Shown here one piece after another: positions 40,629 through 49,518 of a stretch of DNA of 64,000 bases. Within the stretch, counting starts at the first letter, position 1. Each line of letters opens with the position of its first letter. The position numbers and the translations under genes are program-made. Below the pieces are notes generated by a model. It was not told where the DNA came from. It did no database searches and worked only from the letters and a program-made list of their open reading frames with translations. Source of the DNA: JANXXV01 sp038230275 (lineage in GTDB: Bacteria; Acidobacteriota; Terriglobia; Bryobacterales; Bryobacteraceae); the NCBI GenBank assembly GCA_038230275.1, contig JBBRNO010000001.1, positions 1 to 64,000 of the forward strand, read 5' to 3'.

Positions 40629-41432
40629 ATGGGACTCTGTAAAGATCCAACTGTTAAGAAATTGAATAGTCTGGGTTACAACATGGTGAAGTTGCCGCGC
40701 GCCGGTATCGAACCGCTCGATGTATTGGGACGGGACGGCAAAAGCATGGAGCGGCTGGGGTCGATCAGTGATGTCTGGACATCGACGGTGACCACTCCTT
40801 CCCCGGGTCCGCCGGTATCGGTTGCGGCGATCAATGGCGAACAATCGGATAGTCTGGACCTTGCCATCGGCCTGAAGACGCTTGCCGATGCCCTGGCCGG
40901 TCTGGGCGCGGGCATCAGCCTGCCGTCGCTCAACCTCGGCTTCAAGAACGCAAAGAAGATGCAGTTTAGATTTGTGAATGTGGAATCCACCAGCGTTTCC
41001 CCCTTTGCGCTCGGGCACTTTCTGGCCGCGGGCACGCTCGATATGGCCAATCCGTTCGTCAGCCACTATTTTGGAAACGAGGAAACGCAGGAGTACATTA
41101 TCTTTGAAGTATTGAAGTCGAATTCGATCAGCGTAACGGCTAAGGACGCAAACGGATTCGATATCGCGGCCGACGCCGGCGCACTGTCAGGTGCGCTTAG
41201 CGCCAATGTCAAGCTGAAACCCAGTGTGGCGGGCAGCAGCGAGATTACTTTTGAAAGTACGGCTGCCAAGGCGACCTTCGCCTTCAAGATCTTTGAAGTT
41301 CTCTTCGAAAACAATCGCTGGGCGCCACAGGGAATCAAGGCGGACGATTCGCTGTCGTTCGGCATCTCAGCGGAAGATGGGCCCGTCGCCGCTGGGGTTG
41401 TTCTTAATGCCGGCGCGCGCCTCCGGTTGTAA
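40629..41432 (+). CDS. Bacterial gasdermin (bGSDM), pore-forming cell-death effector
   Basis: A 267-residue protein beginning MGLCKDPTVKKLNSLGYNMV and continuing KLPRAGIEPLDVLGRDGK, the typical opening of bacterial gasdermins. Cys4 matches the N-terminal cysteine that is palmitoylated in studied members and tucks into the inactive fold. The rest alternates strands and helices as in the gasdermin pore domain; the last 20-30 residues (from about DDSLSFGISAED) would be the short autoinhibitory tail removed by a protease. No signal peptide or lone membrane helix is present. I chose the ATG at 40629: GGAG sits seven bases upstream and this start puts Cys4 near the end; the longer frame (from 40545) would bury it. 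It leads a three-gene operon with a hydrolase and a caspase-like protease. Confidence 0.88.
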   Translation: MGLCKDPTVKKLNSLGYNMVKLPRAGIEPLDVLGRDGKSMERLGSISDVWTSTVTTPSPGPPVSVAAINGEQSDSLDLAIGLKTLADALAGLGAGISLPSLNLGFKNAKKMQFRFVNVESTSVSPFALGHFLAAGTLDMANPFVSHYFGNEETQEYIIFEVLKSNSISVTAKDANGFDIAADAGALSGALSANVKLKPSVAGSSEITFESTAAKATFAFKIFEVLFENNRWAPQGIKADDSLSFGISAEDGPVAAGVVLNAGARLRL

Positions 41433-41458
41433 TCTTATTATTCTGTCAGGAGAAGCAC

Positions 41459-42829
41459 ATGCCATTTCGCACGGTCCCAGGTACGACGGTGGAGTACGCC
41501 CTAATCGCTTTTGACAAAGAAGGCGTCGAGCGCATAGGAGACCCTGACGCCAAGCCGGTATCCGCCGGCGGCAGCGGCAAATTTAGCGCCCGTGTGGTGG
41601 AACAACTGGCGAGCCGCCCGTACACCAACGTCTTCTTTTTCAGCCACGGCTGGAAGGGCGACGTCCCGGCCGCAATTGAACAGTACGACCACTGGATTGG
41701 CGCGATGGCCGCGGATAAAAACGATCAGCAGCAGATGAAAGCGTTGGTGCCAAACTTCCTGCCGCTATGGATCGGCGTGCACTGGCCCAGTCAACCATGG
41801 GGCGATGAAGAAATCGGCCCGGCCGGCGCGGCGTTCGACATTTTAGGCAGCGGCCCCTCGCTGGCAACGCTGCAAGCCGAGTACCTTGAGCGTCTGGGCG
41901 ATACGCCAGCTATCCGCGCCGCCCTGGACATTATATTTAACGAGGCGCGGCACAACGCTGCCGCGACCGCACTCACGCCCGCTGTGCGTCAGGCCTACGT
42001 CGAGCTGAACACCGCGCTAGGTTTGGATACACAGGGAGAGGGCGCGGCGCCGGGCGACGACAGGGCAGCGTTCGATCCCGATGTCGCCTTCCAGGCTGGC
42101 GATGAAAGTGTCGCGTTCGGTGGCAGCGGCTGGAACTTCGGCGGCATTCTCTCACCGCTGCGCCAGCTCTCTTTTTGGACAATGAAGAAGCGCGCCAACA
42201 CCGTTGGAGAAGGCGGAATGTATCAGATGTTGAGCCGGATGCTGACAGTTACTGCCGGACGCGGTACGCACTTCCATCTGATGGGCCACAGCTTTGGTTG
42301 CATTGTCGTTTCGTCCATGATGGGTGGACCTGGAGGGAATGCGCCACTGCCCCGCCCTGTCTCCTCCGTTGCGCTGGTGCAGGGTGCGTTCTCGCTGTGG
42401 GGCTATAGTCCGGACATTCCGCGGCGGCGTGGTACGCCTGGCTATTTCGCGCGGACGCTGGCTATGGGCAAGGTGGCTGGCCCGTTGATCACCACACAAT
42501 CGAGATTCGATACCGCCGTGGGCAAGTTCTACCCCATAGGCTCCGGTCTGGCCGGACAAGTGGTCTATGATTTGGAAGAAGACGGTCTTCCTACCTTCGG
42601 GGGCGTGGGCGCCTTTGGCATCCGCGGTCTGCCGGCGGGAGGGTCCGTGCAAACGAAAATGCTGCCCGCCTCTGGCGCCTATTCGTTTGCGCCGGGGAAG
42701 GTCTACAACCTGGACTCAAACGATTTTATCAATCACGGAGATGGGGCTTCGGGCGCTCACAGCGATATTTCCGGTCCGGAAGTCGCCCATGCGATCTGGC
42801 AGGCCGCCATCGCCGGAAGCAGGAGCTGA
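41459..42829 (+). CDS. Alpha/beta-hydrolase in the gasdermin operon
   Basis: A 456-residue protein with an alpha/beta-hydrolase core. NVFFFSHGWKGD near residue 60 would form the oxyanion-hole strand, and HLMGHSFGCIVVSS holds the nucleophile elbow with Ser278. Later Asp and His residues (for example NHGDGASGAHSD near the C-terminus) could complete a triad. A long insert between the two lies at about 90-250. No signal peptide, so cytosolic. GGAG stands 8 bases before the ATG, and the gene follows the gasdermin by 26 bases and precedes the protease by 8. Role unknown: a lipase acting on the membrane, a second effector, or a depalmitoylase are all possible. Known gasdermin loci mainly carry proteases, so this partner is notable. 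Confidence 0.78.
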   Translation: MPFRTVPGTTVEYALIAFDKEGVERIGDPDAKPVSAGGSGKFSARVVEQLASRPYTNVFFFSHGWKGDVPAAIEQYDHWIGAMAADKNDQQQMKALVPNFLPLWIGVHWPSQPWGDEEIGPAGAAFDILGSGPSLATLQAEYLERLGDTPAIRAALDIIFNEARHNAAATALTPAVRQAYVELNTALGLDTQGEGAAPGDDRAAFDPDVAFQAGDESVAFGGSGWNFGGILSPLRQLSFWTMKKRANTVGEGGMYQMLSRMLTVTAGRGTHFHLMGHSFGCIVVSSMMGGPGGNAPLPRPVSSVALVQGAFSLWGYSPDIPRRRGTPGYFARTLAMGKVAGPLITTQSRFDTAVGKFYPIGSGLAGQVVYDLEEDGLPTFGGVGAFGIRGLPAGGSVQTKMLPASGAYSFAPGKVYNLDSNDFINHGDGASGAHSDISGPEVAHAIWQAAIAGSRS

Positions 42830-42837
42830 CCATTCCA

Positions 42838-44298
42838 ATGACCGCGCCATTCCCTTCTCCATTTCAAATGCCCATCGCCTTTGGCGTGGATGCCGATACC
42901 GGGCTGACGCTGCCTGGAATCGATCCGGCGATATTGATCTTGTTGGGCGGCGGCGACCAGAATCAAAATGCGTTGAACCAACGGGCGAACGCCGCTGAAG
43001 TGGGTTTTGGGCTGACCGGCGATCTGGACGCGAATGATCTCTCGCAGGCCGGTTGGGGCGTTATCTTCACGCCGAACGCCGACCCTGCAATTCGTGCCGC
43101 GCTGCAACCACTGCTCGACCGGCGGAAGAAGCAGGTCGATGACGAATCCCTGTTTAAGATTTTTGAGGGCGCTGATGGCGTGCTTCCCGGTGACGACGCC
43201 CGCGGTTGGCTTGGCAGAAAGGGCGTCACCATGCAGGTGGTGGATTCCGCCATGGGCGTGCCCTACTATTTGCTGCTGGTGGGTTCGCCGGAAGAAATTC
43301 CATTTGAGTTCCAATATGCGCTGGATATCTTCTGGGCAGTGGGCCGCGTGCATTTCCCGGAAGCAGCGGACTACGCGCTCTATGCCGAAAGCGTCATCGC
43401 CTATGAAACAAGCACGCAGGTGCCGCGTGCGCGTCAAATTGCCGTCTTTGCTCCGCGGACGGAAGGGGACCCCGCAACACAGTTATTCGCGGACAGAGTG
43501 GCCACTGATTTGGCGAACGGTTCGCAAATCGCAATGCCCGTTGGGAAGCGGCAGAAGTTCATGGTGCGATCCGCCATTGGCGACACGGCTACCAAGAGCA
43601 CGCTGAGCCAGATTCTAAGCGACACGTGGCCGGGCCGTGCCCCGGCGCTGCTGATTTCCGGCTCGCATGGCATGGGCTTCCGCATGGATGACCCTCGGTT
43701 GCCAGGAATGCAAGGTGCACCGGTTTGTCAGGATTGGGCGGGCCCAGGTTCGCCTATCAATGAGCAGCACTGGTTTTCGGCGGCAGATCTTGGCGCGGGC
43801 AATAGTTTTCACGGCCTGATTCACTTCTTCTTTGCCTGCTACGGCGGAGGTTGTCCAAAGTTCGATACGTTTCAGCGGCTGAACAATCAACCGAAGCAGA
43901 TTGCACCAAACACGATGCTGGCGCGCCTGCCACAGGCGATGCTGACGCACGGAGGCGCCGGGGCGCTGGCCACCATTGCGCATGTGGACCGCGCCTGGGG
44001 CTACTCGCTTGTGTCCGACCGGGGCGGCGCGCAAACGCAAGGCTTTCGCGACGTTCTGGGCAGCCTTTGCCGCGGTGACCGCGTGGGCCAGGCGTTGGAT
44101 CGCTTTAACGTGCGCTGGGCTGGGCTTTCGGCGGAACTGCTGGAGTCACTGAACGATAAGCAGCGGGGCAAGGCTGTCTCGGATGCCGAGTTGGCAAGCC
44201 GCTGGGTGGCGCGCGACGATGCGCGGAATTACATTGTGTTTGGAGACCCGGCGGTTCGCATGCGCCAGGAAGACATGCCGGAGATCTTGCCAGGGTAG
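42838..44298 (+). CDS. Caspase-like (clan CD) protease, likely activator of the gasdermin
   Basis: A 486-residue protein with the two halves of a caspase/gingipain-type active site: LLISGSHGMGF with His277 at the end of one strand, and HFFFACYGGGCP with Cys334 at the end of the next, 57 residues apart, as in clan CD proteases. Upstream, VPYYLLLVGSPEEIPFEFQY (about 140-160) is a module often found before such domains. No obvious sensor domain (TPR, NACHT, WD40) is attached, so sensing must come from the N-terminal 130 residues, the hydrolase, or an external factor. AGGAG lies about 11 bases before the ATG. By analogy to studied bGSDM systems it should cleave the C-terminal tail of the gasdermin and release the pore. 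Confidence 0.84.
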   Translation: MTAPFPSPFQMPIAFGVDADTGLTLPGIDPAILILLGGGDQNQNALNQRANAAEVGFGLTGDLDANDLSQAGWGVIFTPNADPAIRAALQPLLDRRKKQVDDESLFKIFEGADGVLPGDDARGWLGRKGVTMQVVDSAMGVPYYLLLVGSPEEIPFEFQYALDIFWAVGRVHFPEAADYALYAESVIAYETSTQVPRARQIAVFAPRTEGDPATQLFADRVATDLANGSQIAMPVGKRQKFMVRSAIGDTATKSTLSQILSDTWPGRAPALLISGSHGMGFRMDDPRLPGMQGAPVCQDWAGPGSPINEQHWFSAADLGAGNSFHGLIHFFFACYGGGCPKFDTFQRLNNQPKQIAPNTMLARLPQAMLTHGGAGALATIAHVDRAWGYSLVSDRGGAQTQGFRDVLGSLCRGDRVGQALDRFNVRWAGLSAELLESLNDKQRGKAVSDAELASRWVARDDARNYIVFGDPAVRMRQEDMPEILPG

Positions 44299-44345
44299 CG
44301 GACCACCGTCCAGGGTTTCGTGGGAGAATATATACTGGCTCTAGA

Positions 44346-46697
44346 TTGCCGGAAAACCAGTCAAACCTCTATCGCCGTTGCATCCAACTTGTGTGCCTGG
44401 CCAGCCTCAGTATCGCTGCGGCAGCGGCGCAGCAACAGCCATTCGGGCGTGCTGAAATCGGCAAGTATTGCCAGGGTTGCCACAATAGCAAATTGAAATC
44501 CGGCGGCATTGCGCTGGATGGAATCAGCGTGACCAACGCCAGTCAACATCCGGAAGAATGGGAGAAGGTAATCCGTAAGCTGCGCACTCGTTCCATGCCT
44601 CCGGCCGGATTGCCGCGGCCAGACGAGCGTACCTATAGCCAGCTGCTTTCGTTGCTGGAGGGTTCACTGGATCGGGCAGCTGTAGCCAAGCCTAACCCCG
44701 GGCGGACGGATACTTTCCGCAGGCTGAACCGGACCGAATACAGGAATGCCATTCGCGACCTGCTGGCTGTCGATATCGATGTCTCTTCCATGCTGCCGGT
44801 GGATGAATCCAGCCATGGCTTTGACAACGTCACGGTGGGCGATCTGTCACCAACGCTCTTGGAACGATATCTTTCGGCCGCGCAAAAAATCAGCCGCCGG
44901 GCACTGGGCAGTCCGATCCGCGCGCCTGGCGGGGACACCATCAATCTGCCTCCAGACCTGACGCAGGAAGAGCATTTCGACGAGCTGCCGTTGGGCACCC
45001 GCGGCGGGATGGTGCTTCCGTATACCTTTCCACTGGATGCCGAGTATGACATTCAACTGCGGCTGGCGCGGGACCGCAACGAACATGTCGAAGGACTGAA
45101 AGATCCACATGAAGTGGAACTGACGCTCGACGGCGAGCGCGTGCGGCTGTTTACCGTGAAACCTCCCGAATCCAGCAACGATCATCACGCGGTGGATCAG
45201 GATCTGAAGGTCCGCATTCCCGTGACGGCCGGTCCGCACGTGTTGGGCGTGGCCTTCGTGAAGAAGCGTTCGGCACTTCTTGAAACCGAACGCCAACCCT
45301 TACAGGTGCATTTCAATATGGACCGGCATCCGCGGCCGCAGCCGGCCGTTTACTCCCTTACCGTCAATGGACCTTACTCCGCCAAAGGCCCCGGAGACAC
45401 ACCCAGCCGCCGCCGGTTGCTGGTATGTCAACCGGCAGCGGCAGATGAAGAGGATGGTTGCGCGAAACGAATTCTCTCTACCGTGATGCGCCGCGCTTAC
45501 CGCCGGCCGGTGACAGCCGCGGACTTAACGGCTCCCATGCATTTCTACAAAGACGCCCGAAAAGACGGAGGATTTGAGAATGGAATCGAGATGGCGCTGC
45601 GGTCCGTTCTGGTGAGCCCGGAATTCCTGTTTCGCGTGGAACAAGATCCTGCCGGAGTGGCGCCGGGCTCGGCTTATGCCGTCAGTAATCTGGAACTCGC
45701 GTCCCGGCTTTCTTTCTTCCTTTGGAGCAGTATTCCCGACGATGAACTGCTCGACGCCGCGGGTTCGGGCAAGCTAAAAACTCCGGCGGTGCTGGAACAG
45801 CAGGTACGGCGCATGTTGGCGGACGACCGTTCGCGGATGCTGGTGACCAATTTTGCCGACCAATGGCTATTCTTGCGCAATCTATCGTCGTCTAATCCAG
45901 ACATGCGCGCCTTCCCGGATTTCGACGATAATCTTCGCCAGGCTTTCCGCAAAGAGACGGAATTATTCGTCGAGAGCATCATGCGGGAAGACCGCAGCAT
46001 CGTTGAATTACTGAGCGCGAACTACACGTTTGTGAACGAACGGCTGGCTAAGCACTATGGAATTCCGAACGTGTACGGCAGCCGTTTCCGGCGAGTGACA
46101 TTTGGTGACGATGGCGAGCGCGGCGGTCTACTGCGTCAGGGCAGCATTCTCACGGTGACTTCGTATGCCACGCGCACCTCTCCGGTGATTCGCGGCAAGT
46201 GGATCTTATCCAATATTCTGGGTATTCCACCGCCGCCGGCGCCGGCGTTCGTCCCTAGCCTGAAGGAGAACAGCGGCGTTGGGAACAACGTCACCATGCG
46301 CGAGCGGATGGCCCAACATCGGGCGAATCCCGCGTGTTCCGGTTGCCACCAATTGATGGATCCGGTGGGTTTCTCGCTGGAAAACTTCGATGCTGTGGGC
46401 CGCTGGCGAACAATGGAAGACACCACTCCGATCGATGCCTCCGGAGGCCTGCCGGACGGCAGTAAGTTCACCGGAGTGCCGGGATTGCGGAAGGCGCTGG
46501 TGAGCCGGCCTGATATTTTTGTCACTACGTTCAGCGGCAAGCTTCTAACCTATGCCTTAGGCCGCAAAGTGGAATATTTCGACGCTCCGGCGATTCGAAA
46601 AGTAGTTCGTGATTCCGAAGCTCAGAATTTCCGGTTTTCGTCGATTGTGCTTGGTATCGTCAACAGCACGCCGTTTCAAATGAGGAGATCGCAATGA
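44346..46697 (+). CDS. DUF1592/DUF1588-type secreted protein with cytochrome c motif
   Basis: A 783-residue exported protein of the planctomycete/acidobacterial cytochrome-like group. After a signal peptide (CIQLVCLASLSIAAAAAQ) comes a haem c motif, CQGCH at 42-46, then in order DUF1587 (TFRRLNRTEYRNAIRDLL), DUF1595/DUF1592 (SVLVSPEFLFRVEQDP, ELASRLSFFLWSS), DUF1588 (TSYATRTSPVIRGKWILSNI) with CSGCHQLMDP as a second possible haem site, and DUF1585 at the end. Start is TTG; no strong ribosome site is visible. Its stop overlaps the ATG of the DUF1552 gene. The pair is always found together; it is presumed to act in redox breakdown of complex carbon, but this is unproven. Confidence 0.9.
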   Translation: MPENQSNLYRRCIQLVCLASLSIAAAAAQQQPFGRAEIGKYCQGCHNSKLKSGGIALDGISVTNASQHPEEWEKVIRKLRTRSMPPAGLPRPDERTYSQLLSLLEGSLDRAAVAKPNPGRTDTFRRLNRTEYRNAIRDLLAVDIDVSSMLPVDESSHGFDNVTVGDLSPTLLERYLSAAQKISRRALGSPIRAPGGDTINLPPDLTQEEHFDELPLGTRGGMVLPYTFPLDAEYDIQLRLARDRNEHVEGLKDPHEVELTLDGERVRLFTVKPPESSNDHHAVDQDLKVRIPVTAGPHVLGVAFVKKRSALLETERQPLQVHFNMDRHPRPQPAVYSLTVNGPYSAKGPGDTPSRRRLLVCQPAAADEEDGCAKRILSTVMRRAYRRPVTAADLTAPMHFYKDARKDGGFENGIEMALRSVLVSPEFLFRVEQDPAGVAPGSAYAVSNLELASRLSFFLWSSIPDDELLDAAGSGKLKTPAVLEQQVRRMLADDRSRMLVTNFADQWLFLRNLSSSNPDMRAFPDFDDNLRQAFRKETELFVESIMREDRSIVELLSANYTFVNERLAKHYGIPNVYGSRFRRVTFGDDGERGGLLRQGSILTVTSYATRTSPVIRGKWILSNILGIPPPPAPAFVPSLKENSGVGNNVTMRERMAQHRANPACSGCHQLMDPVGFSLENFDAVGRWRTMEDTTPIDASGGLPDGSKFTGVPGLRKALVSRPDIFVTTFSGKLLTYALGRKVEYFDAPAIRKVVRDSEAQNFRFSSIVLGIVNSTPFQMRRSQ

Positions 46698-48037
46698 TGA
46701 TCACGAAGAAAGCCCTGCCGCGCAGAACGTTTCTACGCGGCGCCGGTACCGCGCTGGCGCTGCCGCTGCTGGATGCGATGGTTCCCTCGATGACGGCACT
46801 GGCCGCCACTCCGGGTAATCCGGTACGACGCCTGGGCTTCGTTTACATCCCCATGGGAGCTCACCTTGCGCGGTGGACTCCTCCGGGTTCGGGCGGACTG
46901 GGAGAGCTTTCCCCAATTCTGAAGTCGCTTACTCCGTTTGTGGATCAACTCACGGTGATGACGAACATGGAACTGCGCAACGCTTATCCCGGCACCCACG
47001 CCACGTCAAACGCCGCATTTCTCAGCGCCGCGACCTCGAAGTGGACCGAGAGCAGCGATTATTACCTGGCCACAACGGTGGATCAGATTGCGGCGAAGCA
47101 ATTGGGCCGTGACACGCGGTTGCCGTCGCTGGAACTGGGCATGGATCTGCTAACCACAGTAGGGCAGTGCGATAACGGCTACGCCTGCGTGTATCAGAAC
47201 AACTTGTCGTGGTCTTCTCCCACTACACCGCTGCCCTCCGAGGCCCACCCGCGCGTCGCGTTCGAGCGTCTGTTTGGCGATGGGGGCAGTTCGGCGGAAC
47301 GGCGCGCCGAACTACGAAAGAATGCCAGCTTGCTGGATTGGGTGGGTGAGGATATCGCGCGGCTGCAGAAGCGCCTTGGTCCGGGAGATCGCACGAAGGT
47401 GAGTGAATACTTGGATACGGTGCGCGAGGTGGAACGGCGTATTCAGAAAGCCGAAGCGGAGACGGCTGATTCGCGATTGCCGGATCTGGAGCGTCCGGTG
47501 GGCGTGCCTGCGGCTTATGCAGACCATGCGCGGCTGATGTTTGATCTACAGGTGTTGGCCTTGCAGGGCGACGTCACCCGCGTAACTACGTTCCAGTTGG
47601 CTCGTGAAACCAGCACCAGAACGTATCCTGAGATTGGCGTTTCCGAACCGCACCATCCGCTTACTCATAATGGAGGCAATGCGGAAAAGCTGGCGAAAGT
47701 GGCGCAGATCAACGCATTCCACGTATCGCTGTTCGCTTACTTTCTTGAGAAGCTGCGGGCCACGCGCGATGGCAATGGCACGCTGCTGGATCATTCGGTT
47801 TATATGTACGGCAGCGGCATGGGGAATCCGGATGTGCATGACCATGTCAATCTGCCGATTCTGGTGGCAGGGGGCGGCGCGGGGAATTTGAAGGGCGGGC
47901 GGCATATCCGCTACGCTGAGCCAACACCACTCGCCAATTTGCATTTGACGCTGCTCGATAAGGTAGGCGTGCGTCTGGACAAGTTCGCCGACAGCAAAGG
48001 CAAGGTGAAGGAATTACTGGAGCCGCTATCTCTGTGA
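46694..48037 (+). CDS. DUF1552 protein, Tat-exported
   Basis: A 447-residue partner of the DUF1592 protein. The twin-arginine signal LPRRTFLRGAGTALALPLLD sends it folded to the periplasm. The rest matches DUF1552, with RLGFVYIPMGAHLARW, YPGTHATSNAAFLS and DHSVYMYGSGMGNPDVHDH; the family belongs to the alkaline-phosphatase-like/DUF1501 type of fold, though catalytic residues are not established. ATG at 46694 overlaps the upstream TGA; Met2 at 46697 is an alternative. Its own TGA overlaps the next gene, so three genes are chained. Confidence 0.9.
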   Translation: MMITKKALPRRTFLRGAGTALALPLLDAMVPSMTALAATPGNPVRRLGFVYIPMGAHLARWTPPGSGGLGELSPILKSLTPFVDQLTVMTNMELRNAYPGTHATSNAAFLSAATSKWTESSDYYLATTVDQIAAKQLGRDTRLPSLELGMDLLTTVGQCDNGYACVYQNNLSWSSPTTPLPSEAHPRVAFERLFGDGGSSAERRAELRKNASLLDWVGEDIARLQKRLGPGDRTKVSEYLDTVREVERRIQKAEAETADSRLPDLERPVGVPAAYADHARLMFDLQVLALQGDVTRVTTFQLARETSTRTYPEIGVSEPHHPLTHNGGNAEKLAKVAQINAFHVSLFAYFLEKLRATRDGNGTLLDHSVYMYGSGMGNPDVHDHVNLPILVAGGGAGNLKGGRHIRYAEPTPLANLHLTLLDKVGVRLDKFADSKGKVKELLEPLSL

Positions 48038-49515
48038 TGAAGTGGTGTGCGGCTACATTCCTATCTGTTGCCTGCGTGATGGCTTCCGGGGTCGACTCGC
48101 GGCTGCCGGATGCTGCCAGGAAGATGGACCGCGCGGCCGTCCGCGCCCTTCTGGAGCAGCAGCACGCCGACGTAAACGCTCGTGAGCTGGACGGCACCAG
48201 CGCTCTGCATTGGGCCGCGAATCAGGACGATCTGGAAACGGCGAAGCTTCTGCTACGTGCCGGCGCCGACGTGAAGGCCGCGAACCGCTATGGCGTTACG
48301 CCCCTTTCCCTGGCCTGCGCCAATGGCAACGGCGCGATGGTGGAGCTGCTGTTAAAGGTCGGCGCCGATGCGAATACCGTTCTTTCCGGAGGGGAAACCG
48401 CGCTGATGACGGCGGCGCGAACGGGCAAAGTGGACGCAGTAAAAGCGTTGCTTGCTCACGGAGCCGATGTCAATGCGAAGGAAACCTGGATGGAGCAAAC
48501 GGCGCTGATGTGGGCGGCGGCGGAAGGAAATGTGGCCGCCGTGGAAGCGCTGCTGAAGGGCAGTGCCGATCTTCATGCCACTTCAAAATCCTCTTTCACG
48601 CCACTGCTATTTGCGGCACGAGAAGGGCAGATCGGCGTGGTGAAAGCGTTATTGAAGGCAGGCGCGGATGTGAATGAGACGGTGAAGTCCTCCGCGCGCA
48701 AAGCGGGCGGCGTGCAGGGTCCACCGGCCGCGGGCACCAGCGCATTACTACTGGCAGTTTCCAACGCGCATTTTGAGCTGGCATCCGTCATGTTGGACGC
48801 GGGTGCCGATCCAAATGCCGCGCTGCCGGGTTGGACCGCGCTACACAGCATTACATGGGTTCGCAAGCCCGGTCTTGGTGACAACGATCCGGCGCCGCAG
48901 GGGTCTGGGAACATCAGCAGCCTGCAGATGGTGAAGAAACTGGTGGAACACGGCGCGAACCTGAATGCGCGGATGACCAAAAAGGTTAATGTGGGATTAA
49001 CAAGCCTGAATACGATGGGCGCTACCCCTTACCTGCTCGCCGCCCGCAGCGGCGACGCGCAATTGATGCGCGCGCTGGCCGCGCTGGGCGCGGACCCGAA
49101 AATTCCGAATGCCGATAACGCGACGGCGCTGATTGTTGCCGCGGGACTGGGCACTCGCTCACCGGGCGAGGATGCGGGAACGGAGAGTGAAGTGGTGGAA
49201 GCGTTGCAAGCCGCTCTGGATCTGGGCGCCGACGTGAATGCCGTGGATGACAATGGCGAAACCGCGATGCACGGGGCAGCCTACCGGAATCATCCCGCAG
49301 CGGTGCAATTCCTGGCCGATCACGGCGCCAAAATTGAGGTGTGGAACCAGAAGAACTCGCACGGATGGACGCCGCTGTGGATTGCGGATGGCCACCGTTT
49401 TGGGAATTTCAAGCCCTCGCCGGATACCATCGCGGTGTTTCGGCGGCTGATGACTGCCGCTGGCGCCTCGATTGCACCCATGCCGAAAGCCGTTGCGGAC
49501 CCGCCTTCCAAGTAG
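48034..49515 (+). CDS. Secreted ankyrin-repeat protein
   Basis: A 493-residue protein: a signal peptide (MKWCAATFLSVACVMASG) and about nine to eleven ankyrin repeats, clearest in DGTSALHWAANQDDLETAKL, YGVTPLSLACANGNGAMVEL, GETALMTAARTGKVDAVKAL and GETAMHGAAYRNHPAAVQFL. Two longer inserts (near residues 225-245 and 285-330) interrupt the array. Ankyrin arrays bind proteins. The start is GTG 48034 (overlap GTGA with the DUF1552 stop) or ATG 48037. Its constant company with DUF1592/DUF1552 in this phylum suggests a partner role on the periplasmic side. Confidence 0.9.
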   Translation: MMKWCAATFLSVACVMASGVDSRLPDAARKMDRAAVRALLEQQHADVNARELDGTSALHWAANQDDLETAKLLLRAGADVKAANRYGVTPLSLACANGNGAMVELLLKVGADANTVLSGGETALMTAARTGKVDAVKALLAHGADVNAKETWMEQTALMWAAAEGNVAAVEALLKGSADLHATSKSSFTPLLFAAREGQIGVVKALLKAGADVNETVKSSARKAGGVQGPPAAGTSALLLAVSNAHFELASVMLDAGADPNAALPGWTALHSITWVRKPGLGDNDPAPQGSGNISSLQMVKKLVEHGANLNARMTKKVNVGLTSLNTMGATPYLLAARSGDAQLMRALAALGADPKIPNADNATALIVAAGLGTRSPGEDAGTESEVVEALQAALDLGADVNAVDDNGETAMHGAAYRNHPAAVQFLADHGAKIEVWNQKNSHGWTPLWIADGHRFGNFKPSPDTIAVFRRLMTAAGASIAPMPKAVADPPSK

Positions 49516-49518
49516 CTA

